A stretch of DNA of 36,070 bases from Methylobacterium soli (lineage in GTDB: Bacteria > Pseudomonadota > Alphaproteobacteria > Rhizobiales > Beijerinckiaceae): assembly GCF_008806385.1 (NCBI RefSeq), contig NZ_VZZK01000047.1, positions 1 through 36,070 of the forward strand, read 5' to 3'. Positions 8,413 to 15,618 of the stretch are shown here, in pieces. The position numbers and the translations under genes were made by a program. Numbering within the stretch: position 1 is the stretch's first letter; every line of letters starts with the position of its first letter. Below the pieces are notes generated by a model. That model was given only the letters and a program-made list of their open reading frames with translations. It ran no database searches and was not told where the DNA came from.

Positions 8413-9198
8413 TCAGGTCGGTTCCGCCTCATCGACAATCCAGGCGACCTGGGGCAGCGCGATTGTGCAGCTCAAACCGGTCGGCGCGAAGTCAAGGCTG
8501 ACCTCGGCCCGCAGCTCATAAGGCAGCACGCTCTCAAGCAGCGTGAGGCCGAAGCCTGTGCGCTGCGGTGGTGAGACAGGCGGACCGCCCCACTCGCGCC
8601 ACGTCATGACAAGACGCGGCTCGGGACCCTGCTCGCGCCGCCAGGATACCTGAATCCCTCCCTCATCGCGGGTGAGCGCCCCGAACTTGATCGCGTTGGT
8701 GGCCAATTCGTGGAAGGCCAGGGCGAGCGGGCTCGTCGCCTGGGGCTGCAACCGGATGCGAGGGCCGGACATGTCCACCTGCTCGCCTTCCTTGGCCTGG
8801 TAGGACAGCAACTCGTCCGAGATCAGCGCGTGCAGGTAGAGCTTGGCGCGCGGGTCGGTCACCATCGCGCCGTGGACGCGTCCCAGAGCCGTGAGTCGTC
8901 CATCGAGGTGCATACCGTAATCCTCGACGCTCGCACTCGTCTCGCCCGAGCGGCGTGCGACCGAGCGCACCACCGTTAAGATGTTGCGCACCTGGTGCTG
9001 GAGGGCGCCGACGAGCTGGCGCCTGTCCTCTGCCAGCGAAACGCAGCGTGCCTCGGCCGCGGCTAGTCGACGCTCGGCTTCGGTAGCCCGTGCGTCGGCC
9101 GCGTCAAGCTGCTGGCGCAGATCGGTGTCGTTGGTGTTCAGCCTCGCCTCCGGGAGTGGTTCACCAAGTGGACGGCCCGGGGTGGCCGGTTCCCACAT
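8413..9198 (-). CDS. HWE-family histidine kinase, short form
   Basis: 261 residues from the ATG at 9198. An N-terminal coiled coil (about 24-60, rich in Ala/Glu/Arg) replaces a sensor domain. His68 lies in LVGALQHQVRNIL, and the catalytic part shows LAFHELATNAIKFGALT and a C-terminal GFGLTLLESVLPYELRAEV. The frame stays open upstream to 9405, but that segment overlaps the neighbouring small gene and shows no domain, so MWEPATPG is preferred. It is the last gene of a minus-strand operon headed by a Crp/Fnr regulator. It probably relies on another protein for signal input. Confidence 0.88.
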   Translation of the reverse strand: MWEPATPGRPLGEPLPEARLNTNDTDLRQQLDAADARATEAERRLAAAEARCVSLAEDRRQLVGALQHQVRNILTVVRSVARRSGETSASVEDYGMHLDGRLTALGRVHGAMVTDPRAKLYLHALISDELLSYQAKEGEQVDMSGPRIRLQPQATSPLALAFHELATNAIKFGALTRDEGGIQVSWRREQGPEPRLVMTWREWGGPPVSPPQRTGFGLTLLESVLPYELRAEVSLDFAPTGLSCTIALPQVAWIVDEAEPT

Positions 9199-9466
9199 GG
9201 ACAACCGCGGGAGGTAGGATACCGTTCTGCCCGAAATCAACTGCGTTGCTTCTTGCAGGTTGATCCTGGAGCCATGCGGTTCTGCCTGCGACGGAGGAAG
9301 AGGGACGTTGTCGCCATCCCCTGATATCCGGAAGCTCTTCGCCTGCCCCGTGCGCCTTGGATAAGCGCACCAGCACCGCGACCAAGCGGTGATCAGCCAA
9401 AACAAGCTCGCTGTCCTCGTCGCGACTGCCGGCCGCGAGGAGAACAGGCTGAAGGTGCAGGCTCAT
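9161..9466 (-). CDS. Small conserved protein coupled to the Crp/Fnr gene, possibly with an altered C terminus
   Basis: The start ATG overlaps the stop of the Crp/Fnr gene (ATGA at 9463-9466), so translation is probably coupled. The N-terminal half (LQPVLLAAGSRDEDSELVLADHRLVAVLVRL) resembles a Methylobacterium family of about 85 residues that I recall without a functional name. In that family the second half carries a Trp/Phe-rich segment such as WFLEAGFG. This copy instead continues into an Arg/Ser-rich tail, and the frame overlaps the start of the HWE kinase by 38 bp. That suggests a frameshift or truncation after about residue 45. Function unknown. Confidence 0.5.
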   Translation of the reverse strand: MSLHLQPVLLAAGSRDEDSELVLADHRLVAVLVRLSKAHGAGEELPDIRGWRQRPSSSVAGRTAWLQDQPARSNAVDFGQNGILPPAVVHVGTGHPGPSTW

Positions 9467-10260
9467 GACGCGCCAGGCTCTAGATGCAGGTAGGCGGGGT
9501 CGAACTCACCCGCAGCGCACAATGCGCGCCAGTCCTCGATCACCAATGCGCGGCCACGCAGCGTGATCAGGCCCTGGCTGCGCATGTCCATCAGCACACG
9601 GTTGACGTGCACGTTCGACAGCCCGAGCGCATCGCCGATGTCGACCTGCGTGATCGGCAACTCGCAGCGGTGGGCCGCCGCCAAGCCGACCGCCTCCAGC
9701 TTCAGGTACATCTCGCAGAACTGGTGCGCGATCCGCCCGAAGGCTGTCTTGCGGCCGATGCCGATCATCCACTCGCGGAAGATGGCCGCATCGACCAGCG
9801 TGTCGCGCCACAGGGCCGCGCCCAGGCCCGGAAACTGGATCGTGAGTTCGCGCATGCTCTCATGCGGGATGAAGGCGAGCCGGCAGGCCGTGACGGTGGC
9901 AAGGCTGTGGTCCATCACCCGCAGGTGCAGGCTTTGCAGGTCCGGCAAATCGCCTGGAACATGGAAAGAGAAGATCTGCCGCTTGCCTTGGTTCAGGAGC
10001 TTGTAGCGGCAGGTCCAGCCCGAGAGGACGAGGCAGCAATGCGCGGGTTGGTCCTTGTCGCGCACGATGTCCTGCCGGGCGTCGAGCAATCGGACAGTCG
10101 CCGGCATGCTCTCGACAGCTTGGCGTTCCTCGACCGAAAGCGAGGCGATGCTCTCCAGCTTGCGCACGAGCGGGGTCAGATCGGAGCCGGAAGCTGAAAT
10201 CAAGAGCGTCTCACTGGGCCTTTGACTGGAGGCGCTGGGCGCTCCCGAAACCACCAGCAC
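9463..10260 (-). CDS. Crp/Fnr-family transcriptional regulator
   Basis: This 265-residue protein has an N-terminal cyclic-nucleotide-binding-like beta barrel (about 35-150; IVRDKDQPAHCCLVLSGWTC, QIFSFHVPGDLPDL). A long dimer helix follows, then a C-terminal winged helix (about 190-250) with ITQVDIGDALGLSNVHVNRVL. No Fnr-type Cys cluster at the N terminus is visible, so oxygen sensing by FeS is unlikely. The signal is unknown, and the barrel lacks the canonical cAMP-binding Arg-Ser motif as far as I can see. It heads a three-gene unit with the small protein and the HWE kinase. A perfect 10-bp inverted repeat 45 bp upstream of its start is a candidate autoregulatory operator. Confidence 0.92.
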   Translation of the reverse strand: MLVVSGAPSASSQRPSETLLISASGSDLTPLVRKLESIASLSVEERQAVESMPATVRLLDARQDIVRDKDQPAHCCLVLSGWTCRYKLLNQGKRQIFSFHVPGDLPDLQSLHLRVMDHSLATVTACRLAFIPHESMRELTIQFPGLGAALWRDTLVDAAIFREWMIGIGRKTAFGRIAHQFCEMYLKLEAVGLAAAHRCELPITQVDIGDALGLSNVHVNRVLMDMRSQGLITLRGRALVIEDWRALCAAGEFDPAYLHLEPGAS

Positions 10261-10304
10261 CTGCTGCAGGTCCGCTGATGTCAGCCTCGCGATTACGATG
10301 CAGA

Positions 10305-10331
10305 TTAACCTGTGCCATTTTCACAGGTTAA
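10305..10331 (-). promoter_or_regulatory. Perfect 10-bp inverted repeat upstream of the Crp/Fnr gene
   Basis: The arms TTAACCTGTG (10305-10314) and CACAGGTTAA (10322-10331) are separated by 7 bases. It lies 45-71 bp before the start codon at 10260, a promoter position. The TGTG...CACA core recalls Crp/Fnr-type sites, but its spacing is one base short of the usual one. Confidence 0.6.
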
Positions 10332-10729
10332 TCCCGCTCATTCATTCCAGAGCCTTGCGTCGGTATTGTGTGATACCCGACGAACCGAGCACTCGAGCCG
10401 CGATCAAACGGTCGCTTTCACGCGAGCAAGGCTGCCATGGGAACACTGTTCCATAACGTTCAACCTGCGAACGTCTGCTCATAGATCAACATCGGTCCTC
10501 CGCGATGAGGCCGCAGTCGGTCGGCTGATGGCGCGATCCGGACCTACGACTCAGCCCGAGACGATGTCTGCTCCTCGGAATTCGTCTGACGCCGCTGGAT
10601 GGCTGGAATGGGCGCGAAGCTGCCGGCCGGGTCTGGCCGAAAGCCGCTGGCCCGCCTCGCAGAAGGCTTGCCGGAAAAGCGGACGAGCAGATACCGACCC
10701 ATAACGGCCCCATGGCTTTGCTGCACGGC
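10332..10729. other. Intergenic spacer between the Crp/Fnr and metG genes
   Basis: Apart from the repeat at 10572-10690 no gene or RNA is recognised. Minus-strand open frames over the repeat are repeat-derived. Confidence 0.45.
10572..10690 (+). repeat. Dispersed repeat B copy
   Basis: It carries the ordered blocks CTCGGAA, ATGGGCGCGAAGCTGCCGG, TCTGGCCGAAAGC and AAAAGCGGACGAGCAG, matching the copies at 20368 and 29887 with moderate divergence. Confidence 0.65.
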
Positions 10730-12427
10730 TTACTCCGCTCTCTTCCACCATCCTGCGAAGCCGGAACTCTCGACGCTGAGTTTGGCTACAGGCTCGAACG
10801 AAGAGGGTAGGACCATTCCCGCCCTTCGTTCATCGAGAAGCTGATCAGTCACATCGTCCGGCCACAGGGGCGGGCCTGCGCTCGCCACACCACCGACCGC
10901 AGTGATGGCCGAAGTCGCGAGATTCGGAATGATGCTCCAGGCCACGGTAGCGCAGACCTCGATGAGCGCCAGGGCGGTACGGGTCGCCACTGCTGCACGG
11001 GGGCGGTCGGTTCGGAGCGACGACCAGGGCGCCGCGGCCTGGACGTAGGCGTTCGCGCCTGCCCAGAGCGCCCGGGTCTCCGCCGCAGCGTGCCGAAACT
11101 CTCGTGCTTCATGGTGGGCGCGGATCGTACTCACGCGTTCCCGAACACTCACCGCGAGCGCGCGTTCGGCCTCGCCGTGCTCGCCACCCTCGGGCACGCA
11201 TCCATCGAAGGCGGTTCGAGCAAAGCGCGTCACCCGCTGGACGAGGTTGCCGAACACGTCGGCGAGGTCCTTGTTCACGTCCGCCGCGAACCGCGCCGCT
11301 TGGAAGTCCACGTCCGCGCGCTCGGGTGCGTTCGCGATCAGCCACCAGCGCCACAGGTCGGCGGGCAGCGCGTTGAGCGCCGCTTCGCAGGACAGGCCGC
11401 GTCCCTGGCTCGTCGAGAATTTGCCGCCCTCGTACGTGAGCCAGTGAAAGCCCTTGATCACGTCCACCGTCCGCCAGGGCTCCCCGGAACCCAGCAAGGT
11501 GCCGGGGAAGCTGACGGCATGGAACGGAACGTTGTCCTTGCCGAGGAACTGCACGTAGCCACTCCCGCCGGCAGCCTCACCCCACCACCATTCTCGCCAG
11601 TCTCGCCCCTGAGCGGCGGCCCAGTCCTGGGTGGCGGCGATGTAGGCGATGGGCGCGTCAAACCAGACGTAGAACACCTTGCCCTCGAACCCGGGGCGCG
11701 GCACCGGCACGCCCCAGGTAAGGTCGCGCGTGATGCAGCGGTCCTTGAGGTCCGCGGTCAGCCAGCTTCGGGCGAGGGAGGCGACGAAGGGCGGCCACCC
11801 CAAGCGGGTGTCGAGCCACGTGTTCAGCCGGCCCACGAGCGCCGATTGACGGAGGAACAGGTGGCGGCTCTCGCGTACCTCCAACCGGGTGTCTCCTGAC
11901 AGCATCGAGCGCGGCGCGATCAGGTCTACGGGGTCGAGCAGGGTGCCACAGGCATCGCACTGGTCGCCCCGTGCCTCGGGAGCGCCGCAGTATGGACAGA
12001 TCCCATGCACGTAACGGTCCGGCAGGTAGCGACCGTCAACGGGCGACCAGACCTGCGGAACGACGCGCTCGTCGATCAGCCCGGCCGCGTCGAGGCGATG
12101 GTAGAAGTGCTGGGTCAGCGCATGATTGGAAGGCGCGGACGAACGGCCGAAGTGATCGAAGCTCAGCCCGAAGCGACGGTATGTATCTGCCTGACGAGCA
12201 TGCTCGACGTTGCAGAAGGTGCGGGGATCGAGATGGGCCTGGGCCGCTGCGATCTCGGTGGGTGTGCCATGTTCGTCGGTCGCGCAGACAAAGAGCACAT
12301 CGTTTCCGATCTGACGGTGGAAGCGCGCGTGCACGTCGGCAGGCAGCAGGGAGCCAACGAGATTGCCGAGGTGCTTGGCGCCGCTGACGTAAGGCAATGC
12401 GCTGGTGATCAGGATACGGCGTGACAT
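10730..12427 (-). CDS. metG: Methionyl-tRNA synthetase, zinc-knuckle type (probable second copy)
   Basis: This 565-residue class I synthetase charges tRNA-Met with methionine. The HIGH-like motif is HLGN (19-22) in SALPYVSGAKHLGNLVGS. The zinc knuckle CPYCG...CDACG has Cys144, 147, 157 and 160 in the E. coli-type CX2CX9CX2C pattern. The KMSKS-like loop is KFSTS, near residue 335. The C terminus has the anticodon-binding helical bundle but no EMAP/Trbp111-type domain. As far as I know, the housekeeping enzyme of alphaproteobacteria is usually the zinc-free type, so this may be an additional, horizontally acquired copy, perhaps conferring resistance to a natural MetRS inhibitor; that part is inference. 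The leader contains a terminator 51 bp before the start, suggesting attenuation. No methionine genes adjoin it. Confidence 0.93.
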   Translation of the reverse strand: MSRRILITSALPYVSGAKHLGNLVGSLLPADVHARFHRQIGNDVLFVCATDEHGTPTEIAAAQAHLDPRTFCNVEHARQADTYRRFGLSFDHFGRSSAPSNHALTQHFYHRLDAAGLIDERVVPQVWSPVDGRYLPDRYVHGICPYCGAPEARGDQCDACGTLLDPVDLIAPRSMLSGDTRLEVRESRHLFLRQSALVGRLNTWLDTRLGWPPFVASLARSWLTADLKDRCITRDLTWGVPVPRPGFEGKVFYVWFDAPIAYIAATQDWAAAQGRDWREWWWGEAAGGSGYVQFLGKDNVPFHAVSFPGTLLGSGEPWRTVDVIKGFHWLTYEGGKFSTSQGRGLSCEAALNALPADLWRWWLIANAPERADVDFQAARFAADVNKDLADVFGNLVQRVTRFARTAFDGCVPEGGEHGEAERALAVSVRERVSTIRAHHEAREFRHAAAETRALWAGANAYVQAAAPWSSLRTDRPRAAVATRTALALIEVCATVAWSIIPNLATSAITAVGGVASAGPPLWPDDVTDQLLDERRAGMVLPSSFEPVAKLSVESSGFAGWWKRAE

Positions 12428-12478
12428 GTGGGAGCGTCCTGTGCGGAGATGGTGGACGCGCCGAACCTCAAGTGAATG

Positions 12479-12510
12479 AAAAAAGCCCTCCCGCTCGGCA
12501 CGGAAGGGCT
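12479..12510 (-). terminator. Intrinsic terminator in the metG leader (candidate attenuator)
   Basis: On the minus strand, AGCCCTTCC and GGGAGGGCT form a 9-bp stem (one G-U) with a 9-base loop, followed directly by six T residues. It sits only 51 bp before the metG ATG, leaving little room for a promoter in between. Transcription that reaches metG therefore probably passes through this site. Confidence 0.8.
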
Positions 12511-12557
12511 GGGTTCGACGCTCTCGCCTATCTCGCGCTGACGCGCGTCACCCTCTC

Positions 12558-12583
12558 CGGCCGGACCTGTCGCGGTCAGGCCG
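12558..12583 (-). promoter_or_regulatory. Second hairpin in the metG leader
   Basis: CGGCCGGACC (12558-12567) and GGTCAGGCCG (12574-12583) pair over 10 positions with one mismatch and a 6-base loop. It lies about 50 bases upstream, on the minus strand, of the terminator. An open frame of about 23 codons with an ATG (minus strand, starting near 12619) overlaps it. It could be an anti-terminator partner or part of a leader-peptide system. I do not recognise a named riboswitch. Confidence 0.45.
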
Positions 12584-12938
12584 AATCATTCGCAAGGCAG
12601 AGGCGAAGAGCGTACGCATGTAAGATGCTTATCGTGCCAGTGGGCCATGAGCAAGGCAGCGCTGCGCTTACCGCCATGGTGTCCTTAATCGATCCATGTC
12701 GGGCGTTCGGAAGGCCGTCAGGGTTATCCGACAGCGGTCATAGGTCGGCTGCTGCTCAAGGTCGGCTCGGGATGGCCGCTGACACCTAATTAAAGGCCCT
12801 AAGACGACATTGAACTTTACACCACGCACAAATCGTTCCGGGCGTATAAAGTTCACTCTAAGATTGGAAATATCGCATCTATTCGCGGATACATTTAATC
12901 CGAGACTGCTTGTTCTAAAACTACATCCATCCACATCT
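12584..12938. other. AT-rich spacer between metG and the LysR gene
   Basis: Bases about 12780-12930 are clearly AT-richer than the surroundings. They contain a perfect 9-bp inverted repeat, TGAACTTTA (12811-12819) and TAAAGTTCA (12847-12855), with a 27-base spacer. No gene is recognised. Confidence 0.4.
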
Positions 12939-13838
12939 TTATCGCTCGGCAAAGCCGCACTGCTCCTGAAGCCAAGTCAGAAAGATTTCGACCGGCGCCG
13001 CTATAGGCTGAAGAGTTGAGTGGGCATAGAACGACTCGCCCGGATAGCAGACGTCCGGCAATGGGCAGCGCAGACGATACCGCCGCGAGGTTCCGTCGAA
13101 GAACTGTCGAGGTGCGATCGTCGAACCGAGACCGTCGCGGACCGCGTGCAGAGCTACGTGCAGGTGATCGAAGCGATGGCCGCCCTCTATGAGGGGTCTG
13201 CCCAGCCTGGCACGCTCGAACCACGCTTCCCAATCGCCCGGGCGGCTCGAAGAGGCGATCGGCTTGTGCTTCCAAATGTCGGCTGGGCATTTGACGGGTA
13301 ACTCGCGGAGCAGAGAGCTCGCGCTCACTGGGGTGAGCTTCTCCTCGAACAGGTGTCTGGCGGGTCCGATCCGCACCGACGCCTTCGCAAGCGAGCCGCG
13401 ACTGATCACGACGTCGTTCCTGGAGAAGTCCGCCGTCTGCCCCGTGAGCCGCGTGGCGATCCACACGGACAGGCCCGCGTGTCGCGCCTCAAACTCCCTG
13501 ATGCGCGGCAGCAGGAAGTACATCGCAAATGTGGCCGGTGCGTCCACAGAAATAACCCGATATGAGTGGTCTCTGCGGACATAATCGCACGCCGCACCGA
13601 TCTGGCGGATCGAGTCGGCGACCCTGTCGGCAAGGACGTTCCCGTACGGCGTCAGCTGGAGTGCACGCCCCTGACGCGAGAACAGGCTCTGGCCGAGCCA
13701 CTCCTCAAGCGCCGAGATCTGCTTGCTCACCGCACCGTGCGTGACACCGAGCTGCTTGGCTGCGGCCTCCAGATTTTGCGAGCGCGCTGCCACGGCGAAG
13801 GCGCGCAACGCGGTGAGCGGGAGCTCCCGTTCGTTCAT
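12939..13838 (-). CDS. LysR-family regulator of phosphonoacetate use (PhnR-like)
   Basis: 299 residues from ATG 13838, which has a good AAGGTGAG ribosome site. The N-terminal winged helix is typical: LTALRAFAVAARSQNLEAAA, KQLGVTHGAVSKQISALEEW, LFSRQGRALQLTPYG. The effector-binding domain follows (about 95-290), with a GcvA-like pattern. It is divergent from the phosphonoacetate hydrolase gene and a GlpT-like transporter gene. This is the same gene set as the phnA-phnB-phnR locus described in Pseudomonas fluorescens, so phosphonoacetate-dependent activation is the likely role. The operator candidates at 13900-13942 lie between the two start codons. A start 22 codons upstream (13904) would run into the operator and is rejected. 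Confidence 0.9.
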   Translation of the reverse strand: MNERELPLTALRAFAVAARSQNLEAAAKQLGVTHGAVSKQISALEEWLGQSLFSRQGRALQLTPYGNVLADRVADSIRQIGAACDYVRRDHSYRVISVDAPATFAMYFLLPRIREFEARHAGLSVWIATRLTGQTADFSRNDVVISRGSLAKASVRIGPARHLFEEKLTPVSASSLLRELPVKCPADIWKHKPIASSSRPGDWEAWFERARLGRPLIEGGHRFDHLHVALHAVRDGLGSTIAPRQFFDGTSRRYRLRCPLPDVCYPGESFYAHSTLQPIAAPVEIFLTWLQEQCGFAER

Positions 13839-13899
13839 CTCACCTTGCTCCTCGCACCATACACCCGTACCTCGACCTGATAAGCCGTCTGTAAAATTT

Positions 13900-13942
13900 C
13901 TCACATGTGAGTGCGTATTATTCGATTGTATATCACATGTCA
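13900..13942. promoter_or_regulatory. Twin palindromic operator between the phnR-like and phnA genes
   Basis: CTCACATGTGAG (13900-13911) is a perfect 12-bp palindrome. TCACATGTCA (13933-13942) repeats its core with one change, 32 bp away, close to three helical turns. This suits a LysR-type tetramer bound between divergent promoters. Confidence 0.65.
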
Positions 13943-14009
13943 GGTGGCATCACTGGTCCGCCCGTCGCCCGCCGCTTTCAACGTGGGCCGGAAGTATTGG
14001 ATCAAGGAT

Positions 14010-15281
14010 ATGCCCCAGATGTCATCCGCCCACCGTCCGCAGACGACGACGCACGTGGAGGCCAATGGGCGCACCTACGCCCTGCCGAGGCGGCCGACGG
14101 TTGTCGTCTGTCTCGACGGCTTCGACCCGGAGTACTTGGAGCGTGGCATCGCCGACGGCGTCCTGCCGACGATCGCTGCTTTGAGGACGAAGGGCTACGT
14201 CGGTAGCGCGCTCGCCTCAATTCCCACCACGACGAACACGAACAATACCTCGATCGTCACTGGCGTCCCACCCGCGGTCCACGGCATCAACGGCAACTAC
14301 TATCTCGACGCGGAGACAGGCGAAGAGATCATGGTTACAGATGCGCGGCGGCTGCGGTGCGGCACCATCCTCGGCGCCGTAAGCAAGGCCGGCGTGCAAA
14401 CCGCCGTTGTCACCGCCAAAGACAAGCTGTTGAAGGTGCTCGCCTACGAGATGGACGGGATCGCGTTCTCGTCGGAGCAGCCGAACACAGCCGACCTTTC
14501 AGCTGTCGGTGCGTCCGGCGGCGAGGAGCTGGTGGGGCGTGCCAGGCCCGATCAGTACTCGGCCGACTTGTCGCTGTTTGCGCTGGACGCGGGGCTCAAG
14601 CTGCTCGCGTCCCTGAAGCCGGGGCTGATGTACCTATCTACCTCCGACTACGTGCAGCACAAGTATGCCCCAGGCGATGCCGAGGCCAATGCGTTTCACG
14701 CCGAGGTGGACAAACGCATTGCGCGGATGATCGAACTTGGTGCGACGGTGGCGCTGACCGCGGACCACGGCATGGCCGACAAGGCGGCGGCCGACGGTCA
14801 GCCCAACGTCGTCTACGTTGAGGACGCACTGACGGCGAAGTTCGGCGCGGGGAGCGTGCGGGTGATCTGCCCCATTGCCGACCCGTTCGTACGCCACCAC
14901 GGGGCGCTCGGCGGCTTCGTGCGCGTGCACCTGCTCAAGCCGGGCGACATCGCGGCGATGATGACCTATGCGCGCTCACTACCGGGGGTCGAGCTGGTGC
15001 TGGACAAGGCGACCGTGTGCGAGCGCTTCCAGCTCCCCCCGGATCGCGAGGGTGATTTCGCCATCTTCACCGACCGCGCGACCGTGATTGGCGCCCGGCG
15101 CGAAGACCACGACCTGTCGGCCCTCGGGGGACACCGGTTGCGCTCGCACGGTGGGATCGGCGAGCAACGCGTCCCGCTCATCCTTTCGCGCCCGCTCACG
15201 CCTGAATACCGGGAATGGGCGGAGACGGGCGTGGTGCGCAACCTCGATGTCTTCGATTTCGCTCTGAACGGCGTGTCCTGA
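14010..15281 (+). CDS. phnA: Phosphonoacetate hydrolase
   Basis: 423 residues from ATG 14010; ATG 14019, three codons later, is equally possible, with AAGG at 14004. It belongs to the alkaline phosphatase superfamily and cleaves phosphonoacetate to acetate and phosphate. The two-metal site residues are visible: Asp in VVVCLDGFDPE, nucleophile Thr in TNTNNTSIVTG (Thr80 from 14010), Asp and His in STSDYVQHKYAPG, Asp-His in LTADHGMADK and His in RLRSHGGIGEQRVP. The PTTTNTNNTSIVTGVPPAVH block is specific to PhnA rather than to nucleotide pyrophosphatases. The first 30 residues are Thr/Gln-rich and variable. The GTG frame extension to 13911 would start in the operator. It is followed 338 bp later by a GlpT-like transporter. 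Confidence 0.93.
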   Translation: MPQMSSAHRPQTTTHVEANGRTYALPRRPTVVVCLDGFDPEYLERGIADGVLPTIAALRTKGYVGSALASIPTTTNTNNTSIVTGVPPAVHGINGNYYLDAETGEEIMVTDARRLRCGTILGAVSKAGVQTAVVTAKDKLLKVLAYEMDGIAFSSEQPNTADLSAVGASGGEELVGRARPDQYSADLSLFALDAGLKLLASLKPGLMYLSTSDYVQHKYAPGDAEANAFHAEVDKRIARMIELGATVALTADHGMADKAAADGQPNVVYVEDALTAKFGAGSVRVICPIADPFVRHHGALGGFVRVHLLKPGDIAAMMTYARSLPGVELVLDKATVCERFQLPPDREGDFAIFTDRATVIGARREDHDLSALGGHRLRSHGGIGEQRVPLILSRPLTPEYREWAETGVVRNLDVFDFALNGVS

Positions 15282-15618
15282 CCGGTTGAGTAGCGTCGCT
15301 TGACCAGGCGGGTGCGCCATACCCGCCACCAGGGCTTTGGCCGCGCTGGGGCTCTCGCTGGATCGCCACGAACAGCGACGGTCGTCCCTCAGAATCACCG
15401 ACGCCCACCCGGCCATGGTGGTCCGCCGCGCGATAGGCACGGCCTCCGTCATCGTCGCTCTGACGCGTCAGTACAGTTGGCGCAACAGTTCTATGCGGCA
15501 AAAGGGATGACCGCATTGCGTGTGCTTCTAATAATTCCAAAGATTAATAATACAAAAGCGTTTCGTCTTCTTAGAAAATGGCGAAGATATTATTCTGATC
15601 GCCGATGGGAGAGAAATA
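15282..15618. other. Spacer between phnA and the transporter gene, 337 bp
   Basis: No gene is seen. The last 100 bp turn AT-rich (about 15525-15620) and end with GGGAGAG before the next ATG, suggesting the transporter may have its own promoter. Confidence 0.4.

Noticed and set aside
11090..11899. Plus-strand open frame of 269 codons over metG
   Set aside because: Shadow of the methionyl-tRNA synthetase gene, which has complete motifs. There is no ribosome site or domain.
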